Assembly (NCBI GenBank): GCA_019722365.1
Contig: JADFUC010002208.1
Span: forward strand, 1-64,000
Length of the DNA stretch: 64,000 nucleotides
Source: Lithospermum erythrorhizon
Lineage: Eukaryota; Streptophyta; Magnoliopsida; Boraginales; Boraginaceae
Direction of reading: 5' to 3'
The position numbers and the translations under genes are program-made. Positions 11,800 through 23,298 of the stretch are shown here, piece after piece (the stretch's first letter is position 1; each line of letters starts with the position of its first letter). The notes under the pieces were generated by a model, which searched no databases, had not been told where the DNA came from, and saw only the letters and a list, made by a program, of their open reading frames with translations.

Positions 11800-12166
11800 C
11801 GTTGAGTATTGATATCGTTGTTGTCGGTTTGATTCAGTTTTCTATACGTTTGATTCTTATCAAACTTGCGCGCCAATCGGACTCAAGGGGCAACCCAACC
11901 CTTTACCTTCCACTAACCCGACTAAAACCTCACACTTAGATGGAAGTAGAAGGGACTCGAATATGGAGGGTGGGAGTCACAAAGACTCTAACGCACAAAG
12001 CTAGGGGTTTTCTCGCACAAAGCTAGGGGTTTTCTCACACAAAGTAGAGATGGTTCCAACTAACACATTAACAACTTATCACACTATATAGGACTAGGTT
12101 AAGAGTAAGTGGATTGGGTTGCAAATGGATTGGGTCACATAGATTATTGGGCCAACATTTCAACAC
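11800..12166 (-). mobile_element. 367-bp insertion in copia pol, probable solo LTR or small LTR element
   Basis: The copia coding sequence breaks after TTTTTATG (11799) and resumes at GATGTAACATTT (12171). TATG occurs at both edges (11796-11799 and 12167-12170), as a 4-bp target duplication would. On the minus strand the insert starts near TGTTGAAATGTTGG and ends near TACTCAACG, compatible with TG..CA LTR ends. A minus-strand TATATAG lies near 12090. Inside, a 22-bp unit CACAAAGCTAGGGGTTTTCT + CG repeats 2.3 times (11994-12044). It has no coding content. Confidence 0.55.
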
Positions 12167-13190
12167 TATGGATGTAACATTTGCTCAAAATCAAGCTTTT
12201 TATGCCATCATTTCTCTTCAGGGGGAGAACAAAGAGGAAGATCAATTCTGGAAATGTCATACTTCTTTTCCAATAAACCCAAATAACTACACTCCATTCA
12301 TGCCACGAAATGATGAACATCCTTCTGTTCCTACCACTCTAAGTGAACCTCTTGTTAAAACTCCTATTGTCGACATTCAGACTAGGTATGGAAGTAGCAA
12401 GGTCAAAGAAAGGCATCACAATCACTCAAACAAAGTACATCATAGACCTTCTAACTGAAGCTGGGATGACAGGATGTAAACCAAGCTCAACACCTCTGGA
12501 TCCAAATCTGAAACTTAATTTTCATGAAGGAGAATTAGTGGATAAAGGAAGATATCAAAGGCTCGTGGGTAAGCTAATATATCTAGCTCATACAAGGCCT
12601 GATATAGCTTTTGCAGTGAGCATAGTAAGTTAGTTTATGCATTCTCCACGTATCCAACACTTGCAAGCTGTAACAAAGATAATGAGGTACTTAAAAATGA
12701 CTCCTAGAAGAGGATTATTGTTCAAGAAAAATGACATAAAAGGGGTAGAAATCTACACTGATGCAGATTGGGCAGGATGTTAAATTGACCGGAGATCAAC
12801 TATAGGGTATTGTACATTTGTGTATGGAAATGTTGTGACCTGGAGAAGCAAAAAACAACATGTAGTGTCACGAAGTTCTGCTGAAGCAAAATTCTGTGCC
12901 GTTGCTCTTGGAGTATGTGAGTTATTGCGGATTCACAGATTATTAAAAGAGTTGAAGCTATCAATGCCTATGTGAATGAAGCTTTACAGTGATAATAAAA
13001 CAGCTATCAGCATTGCTCACAACCACGTGCATCATGATCGAACCAAACATGTGGAAATTGATAGACATTTTATCAAGGAAAATGTGACTGAGGGAAGAGT
13101 TTGTATTATGTATGTCCCAATAGAGTATCAAGTTGCAAATATGTTCACTAAAAGATTGTTTACTGAAAAGTTTGAATTCCTTATTAGGCC
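12167..13190 (+). pseudogene. Ty1/copia connection region, RT end and RNase H remnant
   Basis: From 12171 the frame gives the Ser/Pro-rich linker that precedes RT (text ending in KTPIVD, about 12374). At 12382 it jumps to LGMEVARSKKGI, which belongs near the end of RT. The central RT, including the YVDD box, is deleted, roughly 200 codons by comparison with the usual copia layout. After that: CKPSSTPLDP (12478-12507), YQRLVGKLIYL and TRPDIAFAVS (12550-12627), YTDADWAG (12752-12777), the RNase H VSRSSAEAKF, LYSDNKTAI and HDRTKHVEIDRHF segments (to about 13074) and a VANMFTKRL end. Stops at 12633, 12781 and 12973 break it. Confidence 0.85.
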
Positions 13191-13255
13191 ACTCATTGTA
13201 GTCAAATGTACTCAATCCTTCAATAAGAAAATAATTCTTACAATCTATATTTCTT
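13188..13255 (+). mobile_element. 3' LTR remnant of the copia element
   Basis: CTCATTGTA followed by CTCAATCCTTCAATAAGAAA and CTATATTTCTT repeats the end of the 5' LTR (10676-10735). The U3 part is missing because RNase H text runs directly into it. Confidence 0.6.
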
Positions 13256-13963
13256 TGATGCTTTATTTAAGGTTATGTAATGTGGCTTTAGAGCAGGATA
13301 GGATATAATGTAAGAACAGATTTTTTAATCTTGGGAGATGTATGGCGGCTTGAGCCCAACGAAGTATGGAAACGAGAAGCGTATTCGCGCCAAATATTTC
13401 ACGATTATCTTTCCAGCATCGCATTTTTTTGATTAACCAGCCCATGACTTTTAACTTTACGTATAGAATGATAAATGAAAGCCTTAGCGTAAAACTTTTT
13501 TGAATTTTTTAACCTTGCTTTTGAGATGTGTTTCCTCTATGCAACACATAATTTTTTCTCTCCTTAGATATGAAACTTTTACTTTTCATTTCTCTCCTTT
13601 TACTTAATTCCTTGATAAACATGGCTTATAATTAATAGATGCTTCAAAGTTACACAACTCCCCAGTAGAGATAACCATGGTGGAAATACGGTTTATAGGC
13701 TAATGGTGTGTGTAATCAACAAGGAAAGATAGCTTTAAGAGAATTTCCAAGGGGTATTTAGGAGATACATCCGAGTTAAGCTTTATGAAAAATACTTGGA
13801 ATATATCATAAAGATGTCTTAAATCGTTTCTATGCATTTATACAAAACTAACACTAAGACAAATTCAAAACAAGTTGAAGAAAACAAACTGACAATGATG
13901 CTCCTTGTAGAAAAGTAAATTTTAAATATAAAATTTAGACATAAAATCTCATGCTGATGGTTT
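13256..13963. other. Unassigned AT-rich sequence
   Basis: No protein motif or clear repeat end. It may be the decayed interior of the minus-strand family L fragment that starts at 13964, but I cannot show this. Confidence 0.4.
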
Positions 13964-14035
13964 GTTAAGAATCTAGTATGAATTTAAATTTGTGATAAGC
14001 ATGAAATTCATACATCCGGATCCTGAGAGTAATGC
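13964..14035 (-). mobile_element. Family L LTR terminal fragment (L2)
   Basis: TGTTAAGAATCTAGTATGAA, then TTTGTGAT, ATTCATACATCCGGATCCT and AATAATG-like text, matches the LTR terminus at 15237 and 45760. The match fades after about 14035, so only the end survives. Confidence 0.65.
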
Positions 14036-14559
14036 TGCTGGTCTGATAAAGTGCAGCCATTTATAGTGGATGGAAATAAATACCCGACTTCATACGGTTA
14101 TGTACAAAAATGATGACTTAATATCGGCTTTGGATACCGGTTAAATTGTAATACATTACGGTGACATAATACTAACTTATCTATCTGAGGCGTTTCAAGG
14201 AAGTTTGTTTATCAAACACAGCTCATTCTGAGGGGGCTTTAGCGGCATAATCCTGAGGGTTATTTGTTGATGTAGACTTTTGAAGGGTGCAGTCTTGGAG
14301 CTAATTCGATCTTGATCTCAGCAGAAAAGATTGTGGATGTCGAGGATTTAGTAGGATTAGATATTTTACTGAGACTTTAGTAGCTTCGTCTTGAGATGGT
14401 TTGAGCGTATAAGGAGGCTCGTCACAGGCGCCTATTTGGTATGATAGGCTTGACCCGTCGGCTTCTTGAAGCGCTCTTGAATTATTGTGGATATGTCACG
14501 ACCCGGTTTGGGGGCTTGTGGTCTAGATGAAACCATATTCCTTCTTTACGCCCATGAAA

Positions 14560-14790
14560 CATTAGTCGGTATATCCATGTCCGGCTTTCTGAGAACTTTA
14601 TTAGATGAGGAATATGATATGATGGCATTTGATGCAGCTTATTAGTCAGGATGTCCATGTATTTTTTACTAGCACTTAGCGAGCATTTGAAGTCGGGGAT
14701 GACAACGCTCCAGAAACTTTAGAGGCTTATTAGACAGGATGTGGTATGTTCCTGACTAGCTTTCATAGCTTATTAGTCAGGACGACTTTG
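14560..14790. repeat. Interspersed GCTTATTAGTCAGGATGT motif
   Basis: Four related copies: ATTAGTCGGTATATCCATGT (14562), TTATTAGTCAGGATGTCCAT (14639), CTTATTAGACAGGATGTGG (14727) and CTTATTAGTCAGGACGAC (14768). Spacing is irregular, about 40-90 bp. Confidence 0.7.
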
Positions 14791-15236
14791 CTTGTATAAA
14801 AATTCATGTGTTGAATATTTAGAGATCCCAAGAGTATGCGTGTTTTCGGTGGAAGGATCCATGGGTAATCTACTTGATGTACTCCATGTTTCAAATATCC
14901 TCATGACTACTGGAACCTTATTCCTCTGAGTCTAGAAAGAATATTCTTGATAAAAGAGGGAACTTTACTTCCTCCCTATGTGTTGTTGCATGCACGAGTC
15001 CTTGTTCTTCTAACAGTTCCTCTGACTATTGGGACTTGATACCTTGAATCAGAGGAGCACACATAAGGAGAGTAAATAAAGTCTTGTCTCATGCGTCCCT
15101 CGGTATTAGAGGCTTGAGACTTATTCAATTTAAAGCTTCTACATTTGTATTATGTATGGAGTATCATTCATTTTGTGATAGTTCGTGACTAAGGAAAGTA
15201 CATCGGCAGTGTATTGGGCCCGGCTAGATGCGTTTA

Positions 15237-15900
15237 TGTTAGAATCTAAGTATGAATTTATTAAATGTTAAACACGCAGTCATAAATCACGAATCCTCAA
15301 ATAATGTATATTAATCTAAACACATAATATTGCAATATGAATAACGGGGTATACATTTGCGGCGGAAGGCAGAAATAGACGAAAACCCTCAAAAATGCCT
15401 CACGTGAAAAGCCCATGAATGCCTCTCCCAAAGCTTGTCCGACACGAAATGATGTCCTACAGATTGCCATAGCATGAGAAGCAGTCAGTAGGCTTGAGCT
15501 TGTTGGGGAGTTGTAGAGCAACAAAATTAGAAGAGAAAATCTCTTCCCGATTCTTGGGGAGGGGGAGGCGGATTTTTGAAGGGGAGAAGCGAGAGTTTTT
15601 CATGAAAAATCTTTATCAGAGTTATTCATCAATTTCAATTAGCAATTGATTAAACTTTGTAAGTTTAACGATTGATGTTGATCGATATATATTTGACAAA
15701 TATATATGTACATTGAGTGATACGTCTCCGATTGTGATCGTTTAATTTCATGCATGAATATAATTAGAATATCCTTTGTATATGTGTGACCGTCGAACAG
15801 GATAATGGTAGGATTGTAATAATAATAATAATAATGCGACGATTGATACACGATTGTTGCAGCGGGCATAATAAAGGAATCAATTTCATAGATTTCAAGC
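15237..15900 (-). mobile_element. Family L LTR (L3), minus orientation
   Basis: It begins TGTTAGAATCTAAGTATGAA and ends near CATAATAAAGGAATCAATTT..GATTTC (15868-15896). It aligns in order with the 45758-46756 copy: TAATGTATATTAATCT, GCCTCACGTGAAAAGCCC, CCAAAGCTTGTCC, AAATGATGTCCT and AGAAAATCTCTTCC are shared. It is about 330 bp shorter through internal deletions. On the minus strand the family reads TGTTGGGAAATC to GATTCTAACA. A short (TAA)n run sits at 15819-15835. Confidence 0.8.
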
Positions 15901-16044
15901 GATTTTATACTCTACTTTGAAGCTTGGAACAAAATAGAAATTTGTTTATGATTATGGCGCACTTAGAGGGTTCGAGTTTTCTACGTACACTTGAAAGGAT
16001 CAAATTCGAAATTAGTTCAAAGGGATTTGATCTTTTGAGTCTCG

Positions 16045-16200
16045 TATCGAGGAGGGTAATTGGGAAGTTTATACTCGTGCCTTGAGGGAGTTCTATAGAT
16101 AATTTAACCTCGTACCGAGATGGTTGGACAACTTATCCTGGAGTATTCGGAGTCTATAGGTAAGTTAACCTCGTACAGGAGGTTGGATAGTTATACTATT
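16045..16200. repeat. Degenerate CCTCGTACCGAG repeat block
   Basis: Three to four loose units carrying CTCGTA(T/C)CGAG, GGTTGGA, and TCTATAG(G/A)TAA or TTAACCTCGTAC within about 150 bp. The unit is about 60 bp and imperfect. Confidence 0.5.
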
Positions 16201-17104
16201 GTTTTAGGAGTGGGGTGGACGGTTTATCACCGTACTTTCGAGGAGAGTGCAGGCGGTTATCCTGCAAATCTTCGGAGGGTATTTGATCGCATGCGTCTTA
16301 GCCTTGTTTTGATAGTCTCGTCTTTGAGGCTTGGGAGTCTGACCCATGAATCGCTTTTTTATAAAGAGATGAGGTTTTGTTGACTTACATATTTGAGCAT
16401 TGTCCTTGGGGAGGACATTCATTCCATAATTTTTTGTTAGTGGGCGTGTTGTATATTAAGGTTATGCTTGGTGCCTTTTGAGGACTTCATCTAGGATGCC
16501 ACTTGGTCGGTCCTGGATCGAGTATTCCCATACGGTTTGTTTATAGACATAACATTGGATCTCTGACTCCTCTATTTCTCAATGATCGATTAAGTATGAG
16601 GCTGGTATCCCAGACTCGTATATCGAATGCCTATCTTATTGTCTTCATTCTTGGAAGTAGGCGTGGAAGGTGGACATGAATTTTTCCTTACATTCGAACT
16701 CCTAAGCGATAGAGAGACGCTACTGCTTGCCGAGGCTATGAAAGTAGCCTATCGGTATGCCACTCCTCTTGAAGTCTTAACCGTGGTCAGCTTTCCGTGA
16801 TAGCATGTTCAAGTGATAGATGCTAGGTGATGCTTCAGGATCACAAGATTTAAGCTTTTTTTAAGTTTTAATAAAAAGGGTTAGATTTTTAAAAATCACA
16901 AACTAAGTCTGTTTTAGAAAGGGTTTCTTTTAAATAAATATTTTATTTTAAACATAACTTTTAGAATAATCCGTTTATTATATACAAAATGGACGGCAAT
17001 GCCTTTTGGCCAAAATATTATAATACGAAATCAAGAATTATACGTATAATTCAAAATCAGGTCAAGCATTTGATAAACCAGCTACATATTTTTACTATGT
17101 AATA

Positions 17105-17341
17105 ATCCCTCCATCTCAATTTAATTTAATTGATCGTATGGTAATCTTTTTATTAAAGATAACGATTGATTTCACATTTTAGGAGAGAAAAATATTAACT
17201 AATGAAAATAAAAATATAAGGAGACAAAAGAGAATTTTTTAACTTTCGATACGAAATCGTATTGACAAAAGTAAGCATTAATTATAATGAAACAAAAAAT
17301 ATTTGTAGCTGAATGAAAATGATTAAATTGAGACAGAGATT
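17105..17341. mobile_element. MITE, Stowaway-like ends
   Basis: The left end CCCTCCATCTCAATTTAATT and the right end ATTAAATTGAGACAGAGA form terminal inverted repeats around about 235 bp of AT-rich sequence. The CTCCCTCC-type ends are typical of plant Tc1/mariner MITEs. A clean TA duplication is not visible on both sides. Confidence 0.6.
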
Positions 17342-19149
17342 CTTTTATAGGGGTCTAGGTCTGCTGCTAAAAGAATTGAAGTGGTCTCTAATTTTCCAAA
17401 TAACTTAGATCCGTCTAGAATTAGTGTTCTCATTTCAAATTAACAATATGTGGAAATTAATAACACTAAGAATTTAACACAGTCCCAAATCCTTCCATGC
17501 TTAGAGAGCTACGATTTTATCCAACCCGATTAGTTGGGTAAAATGCTTTACATGTCGACTTCATTAAAACAATGTTATATATTATTAAGTTTAGGTTTAT
17601 AATTCAAATCGGTTACGATTCGTTGCTAAGATTCATAATTCAGTTTCAATCGTTTGCTAATCGCTCGGTAAATTCGTTTATGTTATCCCTTTTACTAAAT
17701 TATATACCAAATACGTCTTAAGTATAACTTCAAAGAAATGCGAGTTGAATAGAGACTAATTGTGATTAATCTCACAGCGAGATTATTTCACGAGTCGAAT
17801 AGAATCAATTCGAATCGATGTGTACATTCCACACTGAAATGCGATTCGATTAACTGAGCGGTGGCATGTGTGTTTCTCTTTCGAACCAATTCTGAATGGC
17901 GCTATGAATAAATTTTTAACGAATCGGCTGAATTGACGAATGCGGTTGGAAACAGATCTTCAACGTAGTGAAGCTAATCCGGTATATTCTGGTCCACTTA
18001 ATTATACTCGAAATAATGAGGTGATTACACTTGACTCGGGGCCTTACAGTACTAATGTTTTATCTAAGGTTAAATATTTTTCTTATATCATAAAAGCATA
18101 TTACAAACCTCTAAGGGAAAATATTCTCACGCTTTAATATTTCACTTTCAGAAATTTGTTTTTGATAATTACGCCAAGAAAAATCTCTATAAATGAGTGT
18201 ATATAATTTTCATAAAGAACCTAACAAGGAATTATTTTCATATGATAAATTGCCAACTTTGGCACTATGTAAGAAATTAATTTCATATATGAACCTATCA
18301 ATTTTGGACATCAAGTAACCACCAAGTTGGATTTCAATTCATTATGCTTCATATATCGAACAACCTCCCAATTGATGACTAATTTCGATTCACCATCTTC
18401 AATACTTACCTAAATCTATAGTAGCTTCTCTAGTTCACCATCCACAAACTCCCACTAAAATTCAACCCACATAGTGTAGTTTGATCCAATCCGAAAACAT
18501 CCTTCAATGCATCTATATAGTGTATAATGACGTATAATGATGTATAATAGAATATATTGTATTTTAACCTAGTGTGATACATTATCATCCAACATGAGCT
18601 CATGTATTTTGTTGTTTATTTGCAGATTACTTTAAGTAATGCTTGAGAGTAGATGAACACATGCATAGAAGACTAAATAATATTAGAATTAAAGATGTAC
18701 AATTGAATTATATAGAACAATAGAATTTTCATTAACATGTAATGTATGTATCTTTTTCATCAATGAATACATTTATAATGTAGTATTGACATTATCAATG
18801 TATTTTTTCTACTCAATTTGAAATAAATAAAATGAATTACATTCTTAAAAATCAAGTTTTGAATACATAATTATTTGGTTTCTAAATGACTTGAGCTTGA
18901 TCTCTTGATCCGTTCTTACGATCGTATTTACATTTTTGTTTGTGAACATTTTGTTCTTCTATGCATCCCATTCTTAGCATCGAGAAGCGTCTTTGAAGTA
19001 ATCTGCGTAAAATAATATCGTATCCCGATTGGATTGAAATAGAAATAAACTCTATTATAAATGCATTAAATCTGACATTTTGGTATACTATGATGTATAA
19101 TGGAGTATATTGATGTATAATAACGTTGTATATGAGGTATTTCGATGTT
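17342..19149. other. AT-rich intergenic sequence without recognised gene
   Basis: No conserved motif in any frame. GTATAATGATGTATAAT-like words recur near 18525-18560 and 19088-19125. The 65-codon frame at 17940-18137 has no recognisable content. Confidence 0.5.
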
Positions 19150-19500
19150 GGCTAAATTTCATACAGGCACTTGAACTACTGAAAATATTTTAAATTAGCA
19201 CTATTACTCTGAGCCAAATACGTGAGGGTAATTTTGGCACTGAACTTTTTAAAATCTTTTTGGCATGAACTCTACTTTAATAGGTAAGCTTTAAGGGTAA
19301 AAAAGCAGGTAAATTATATATATTACAACTTTTACTAGGTCGTTTTAAATTAACTGAACACTTAGTTGCATCGATATTTAATAATTAATTTTAATTAATT
19401 TAATTTAAAAGAAAAATTTGTGCGATTTAAAAAGGTTAAAGGTTAGGTGCCTGTTCTAAATGTTTTCCATAGTTTGAATGATTGGCCATGAATTTGGCGC
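19150..19500. mobile_element. Mutator-like MITE, about 350 bp
   Basis: The left end GGCTAAATTTCATAC..TTGAACTACTGAAAATATTT pairs with the right end read in reverse, GCGCCAAATTCATGG..TTCAAACTATGGAAAACATTT, giving imperfect inverted repeats of about 50 bp. CGATGTT flanks both sides (19143-19149 and 19501-19507). Long TIRs and a 7-9 bp target duplication fit a non-autonomous Mutator or hAT element. No coding sequence. Confidence 0.55.
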
Positions 19501-19874
19501 CGATGTTTCTTTGAAATTGAGTCATAGCAATCCAAAACATAAATTACAGTTTTAATAAGAAAACTTCGTGAAAACTTCTGAAAAATGCACACAAAGAGCA
19601 CTAATTAGCAGTAAAAAATTCACAACTCTCGACAAATCCATATATAAATCCAATAAAAACTTGAAAATTAACAAACAATTGATAAGTATGAACAATATCA
19701 TCAAAATAACCAGAAAAATGAACAAATCTAACAAACCTACGACATATTTATTTACACATAATCTCTAAATTGAAAAGAAATAAACATATAAGAGAATCGA
19801 TTTAGATTCGGTTTTACTCATATAAATAACATATATATGCTTTGATTTCGAAAATCGGACCAAAGAATGAGGTT

Positions 19875-20090
19875 TTAGAACCCTTTTTTCTTTTTTTTGA
19901 ATAAATATGAAAATGAAAAGGAGGAGGATCGTAGGAGGAATTTAAAATAGGGGGGGGGATGGGGTTGTTGGTGGTGGAAGGAATGGTAGTGGTGGTCCTC
20001 TAAGAAAAAAGTAGGTTGGAGAGGATGAAAAAGAAGAAAGAAAAGGGAGAAAAAACATTTAAAAAGATGGGGGTAAATTTGTAAATTCAC
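19875..20090. other. Purine-rich tract
   Basis: A run of GGAGGAGGATCG, G9, GGTGGTGG and AAGAAGAAAG words, almost purely purine on the plus strand. It creates a 71-codon minus-strand frame full of Phe, His, Pro and Lys, which I read as low-complexity and not a gene. Confidence 0.6.
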
Positions 20091-20342
20091 AAGGGTGAGT
20101 GATATTTAGCCTAATAAAAAAAATCGGCGGTATTTTCTTCTATGTTTGAGTTGACCATATTATTCTCCAAAATTTCTATTTGCTAATTGATGGTATTACG
20201 GAGTATTAAATCACCCATTACGTGTCGAAATATTTGATGTTTAATTTCCATGCACATAAATTAAGGTAGGATGGGATTTTACCATATTTTACTTGTCATC
20301 TATGCTAATTAATGATGTAAAAAGAGAAAGAGAAATATTATA

Positions 20343-20580
20343 CTCCCTTCGTTCCTAAAAAATTATCTAGTTTTGAGAAATTTTGACCGTAGATATTTTT
20401 GTTTATATTATATAATATTTTATGAAAAATATACCAATTAAAAATATATTTTAAACTCTTATTTGATATATTTTTCATAAAATATTATCTGGCGCAAAAA
20501 CAAAATATACAGGATTCCGAGGGATTGATTATGAAAAATTAGAAAAAGTCAGCAGGCAATGCTTTTAGGAATGGAAGGAG
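20343..20580. mobile_element. Stowaway MITE with TA target duplication
   Basis: CTCCCTTCGTTCCTAAAA at the left end and TTTTAGGAATGGAAGGAG at the right end are inverted repeats. TA lies immediately outside on both sides (20341-20342 and 20581-20582). Ends, length (238 bp) and duplication all fit Stowaway. Confidence 0.85.
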
Positions 20581-20875
20581 TAATAATCAATGGTCTCACC
20601 TAGAAAGAGAAATAGCAAGGACATAAAAGAAAAAATTGAATTCAAAATGTAAAGTATCAAATATTTTGATATAAAAATAAAAAGTTAGATGATTAAACAT
20701 TTTGAGAATGAGTAAGTAACAACTATCCCGGAATTTTGAATTTTTTGAGTTTGCCTCTAATGTTTGGGTTCAAGTTTCACACAAGTCGACAAATTCCGTG
20801 AACTGTTTGTGGATGATCCTTATTAAATATTAAGCAATTTTAGGGGTCGTTGTTTTTCGTTTTTAGACAATTGTG

Positions 20876-21053
20876 AGTACTTTTTTTATATACATTATAA
20901 AAAATTATAAAAATAATATTATGAAAATATTTTTAAATCAAATTCAAATGATATCAATTTTTATATTTTGAGTTAGTGAATAAAAAGAAATTTGTGAGTC
21001 GAAAGCTTTTGATATCTGATAAAAGCGTTAATTAATTTGAAATGGAGGGAATA
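20876..21053 (-). mobile_element. MITE copy, inverted partner of 21124-21353
   Basis: It matches the reverse complement of the next MITE over about 175 bp, from ACTTTTTTTATATACATTAT to TTAATTTGAAATGGAGGG. Its outer (left) TIR is missing. Confidence 0.75.
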
Positions 21054-21123
21054 TTGTTTTGGCAAACTGTTTGTGGAGTGACTGAATTTTAATGTTAAAG
21101 AATGTTAAATTTTTTGTTAATTA

Positions 21124-21353
21124 CTCCATCCATTTCAAATTAATTGACATTTTGAAGCTTTCGTATCGAGAGTTTTATTGTCAAATTCTTTTTCTTTACT
21201 AATAAAAAATATAAAATTGATATCATTGGATTTATTTTTTAAAAATATTTTCATAATATTATTTTTTATAATTTTCATAATGTATATAAAAAGTAGTTAA
21301 TAACTAAAATTGTGTTTCAAAAAGTGAGAAAGTCAATTAATTTGAAATGGAGG
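21124..21353 (+). mobile_element. MITE with CTCCATCCATTTCAAATTAA ends
   Basis: The left end CTCCATCCATTTCAAATTAA and the right end TTAATTTGAAATGGAG are inverted repeats, with TA on each side (21122-21123 and 21354-21355). The interior is AT-rich and non-coding; length is 230 bp. With the inverted copy 70 bp to the left it could form a long imperfect hairpin. Confidence 0.8.
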
Positions 21354-21355
21354 TA

Positions 21356-22838
21356 TTATTAAACTTAGTCTTAAGTTGATGTTAAGAATATTAACCTTTT
21401 TTGTTAAGATTGTGTAACATGGGTGATGGGTCTGGGTTGTTATACACACACCTAAGCTTGATGCGTAATTGGGGGGGATGAAATGGCTATTTTATACATT
21501 GCCCAGTATAGTAGTTAGGAAGTTTAAATTTAAGGAGACAAAATTGTCGTTTCATTTAAAAAAAACACTATTTGGGTGTGTGTATAGTATTTGCCCAATT
21601 ATGCATTTTTTGAATGACATCGTTAACCCGCCAATCCATAATTATGTATATTTATTATACTTATTTAAATTAATTAAGAATGTAATTCTTTTGTTAATTA
21701 TTTAAGTTAGTGTTAAGAATGTTATAAATGTTAAACAATATTATGAATGTTAAATTTTTTTTGCTAATTATTAAAATAATGTTAAATTATATTCATCGAA
21801 CATGTGTTTCACAAGGTCGATTGAAAAACTCGTTAACTGCATTCTTAATTAATTATGTTAATGGTAAAAATTTCAATGTTAGGAATGTTAAAGTTTTTGT
21901 TAATTATATTCTTAATTATTTAAGTTAATTCTTCAAAATTTTCATTATTGATCGAACATGCGTTTCATGTGTTCGTTAATGTAACTGAACATGTGTTTTA
22001 CACGCTCACTTACGCTTCATCAATTCGTTATGTAATCGAACGTATGTTTCGTTCGTCTATTGTGGTAAACGATCATGCGTTTTACACGCACAATGAAAAA
22101 GGGTAAAATGGGCAAATCTTTGCGCCCTGTATTGTCGGATGGGTGGAATTAGTGTTGGCCTGGATAAATGAGTCCAATTTAGGAGCTTATAGAATTTAGT
22201 AAGCATGATACTTATAAATGTTATATTTATAATTTCATCATAATTGAAATAAAAACATATAGCTACTTCATGAACATTAGACTGTGTGTGTTAGTTAATG
22301 AAATAAATGTAAAATCTTAAATATCCCGTTTTATATAAACCGTGCGATGAATAATTAATACAAAGGATAATCTAATGGTTTTGGCAACTATATAAGCGAG
22401 GTGCTTAAATGTAACTTCCGCCAAATTGAGCACTTTGAGGTTAGGGGCCAGGTAAATCAGCCTGAATAAACAAAATCATGGCTTGATGGATAACGATAAA
22501 AATGACTTCGTTAGCTGATAATAAAAATAATACAACTTCGATATCGGTTAAGACTAGTCAACCTCGACAAGCGAAAAGTAATAATACTCATCTGACATCA
22601 CAAAACTTGTTTACAACTCGAGACAACAATAATTATTAGAAATTACAACATAAATCTACAAAAAGAAAATAAAAGAAGTATGGCGAGGTCTTGAGCCACC
22701 GTTGCCACCTCAGCGAGTGCGGCTACTCGACTTCGATCATCTGAGGTCATCCCTGTAATGACTTCAGGCATAAGCACGTCCGCCCGTAGGGAAATAGGGA
22801 GTCGGTAAAAGGCTGAGAGTGAAAACAAATATTGTTTA
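21356..22838. other. AT-rich spacer without recognised gene
   Basis: AATGTTAA words recur many times between 21070 and 21920. Loose repeats of GAACATG(T/C)GTTT(C/T)AC lie at 21795-22095. A weak TIR pair (GGCCTGGATAAATGAGTCC near 22157, and GGCTGATTTACCTGGCCCC in reverse, ending near 22464) may mark another MITE. 22500-22838 is less AT-rich and may be a fragment of an unknown LTR element. No protein motif was found. Confidence 0.45.
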
Positions 22839-22839
22839 T

Positions 22840-23298
22840 GCTTGATATTGATGATGAGCCTTGGATGGTATCAGGATCCGCTTCTTTGACAAGCCTAAGC
22901 GGAGTCCGAAGATCAATTGAAGGGACTTTGATGGCTTGGACGATTGCTCTACTGTTTATCTTTGTTGCCAGAAGCTTGTTTAGACTTGTTTTTTATACCG
23001 CTTTTGTGATGATACCGAGGGAGAATATTTAGGCTATCTTTTTGTTGGTTTTACATTTTAGTGTTTAGTTCTCATATGCACTGTTGGATGTTTTTTATAA
23101 TAAACTTTGTGTTAATTTTATTATCTATCGTGTGCCGTACTATATTATTAGCGACTTACCGTTTGCTTATATCGTCCGTGGATGTTTTTGTTCATATAAG
23201 AAAACATTAAGGAGAATACTTTATGTTGAGGGCGTCGACTTTTATGTTTTACATTTCTTCCCTTAGCATAGTCAATTTGTTATCATCAAAGGGGAGTT
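22840..23298 (+). mobile_element. Second copy of the Sirevirus-like 3' interior, next to the left LTR
   Basis: It aligns in order with 31841-32294: GATCAATTGAAGGGA, TTGTTTAGACTTGTTTT, TTATACCGCTTTTGTGATGA, GGATGTTTTTTATAATAA, TGTTGAGGGCGTCGACTTT and the polypurine tract CAAAGGGGAG. An element's 3' interior lying directly upstream of an LTR means this LTR is also the 3' LTR of another, truncated unit. It has no coding capacity of its own. Confidence 0.8.

Larger units (their letters stand above)
10555..13255 (+). mobile_element. Deleted Ty1/copia element with both LTR remnants
   Basis: A plus-strand copia element shrunk to about 2.7 kb. It keeps a short 5' LTR, primer site, integrase, connection region and RNase H. 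Most of gag, the protease and most of RT are deleted. A 3' LTR remnant repeats CTCAATCCTTCAATAAGAAA of the 5' LTR (10688-10708 and 13210-13232). It carries a 367-bp secondary insertion. Confidence 0.85.
14494..16800. mobile_element. Candidate Ty3-type LTR starting TGTCACGACCCGG, interrupted by L3
   Basis: TGTCACGACCCGG at 14494 is a common terminal sequence of plant Ty3 LTRs (often the 3' end of a minus-strand LTR). A degenerate primer-site complement GCTCTTGAATTA lies just left. The following sequence has a different composition from the neighbouring AT-rich DNA and contains short internal repeats. A family L LTR (15237-15900) sits inside. No second LTR or coding region was found, and the right edge is a guess from the return to AT-rich DNA. 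Confidence 0.35.

Noticed and set aside
19875..20090. 71-codon minus-strand frame rich in Phe, His and Pro
   Set aside because: A product of a purine-rich low-complexity tract; no domain.
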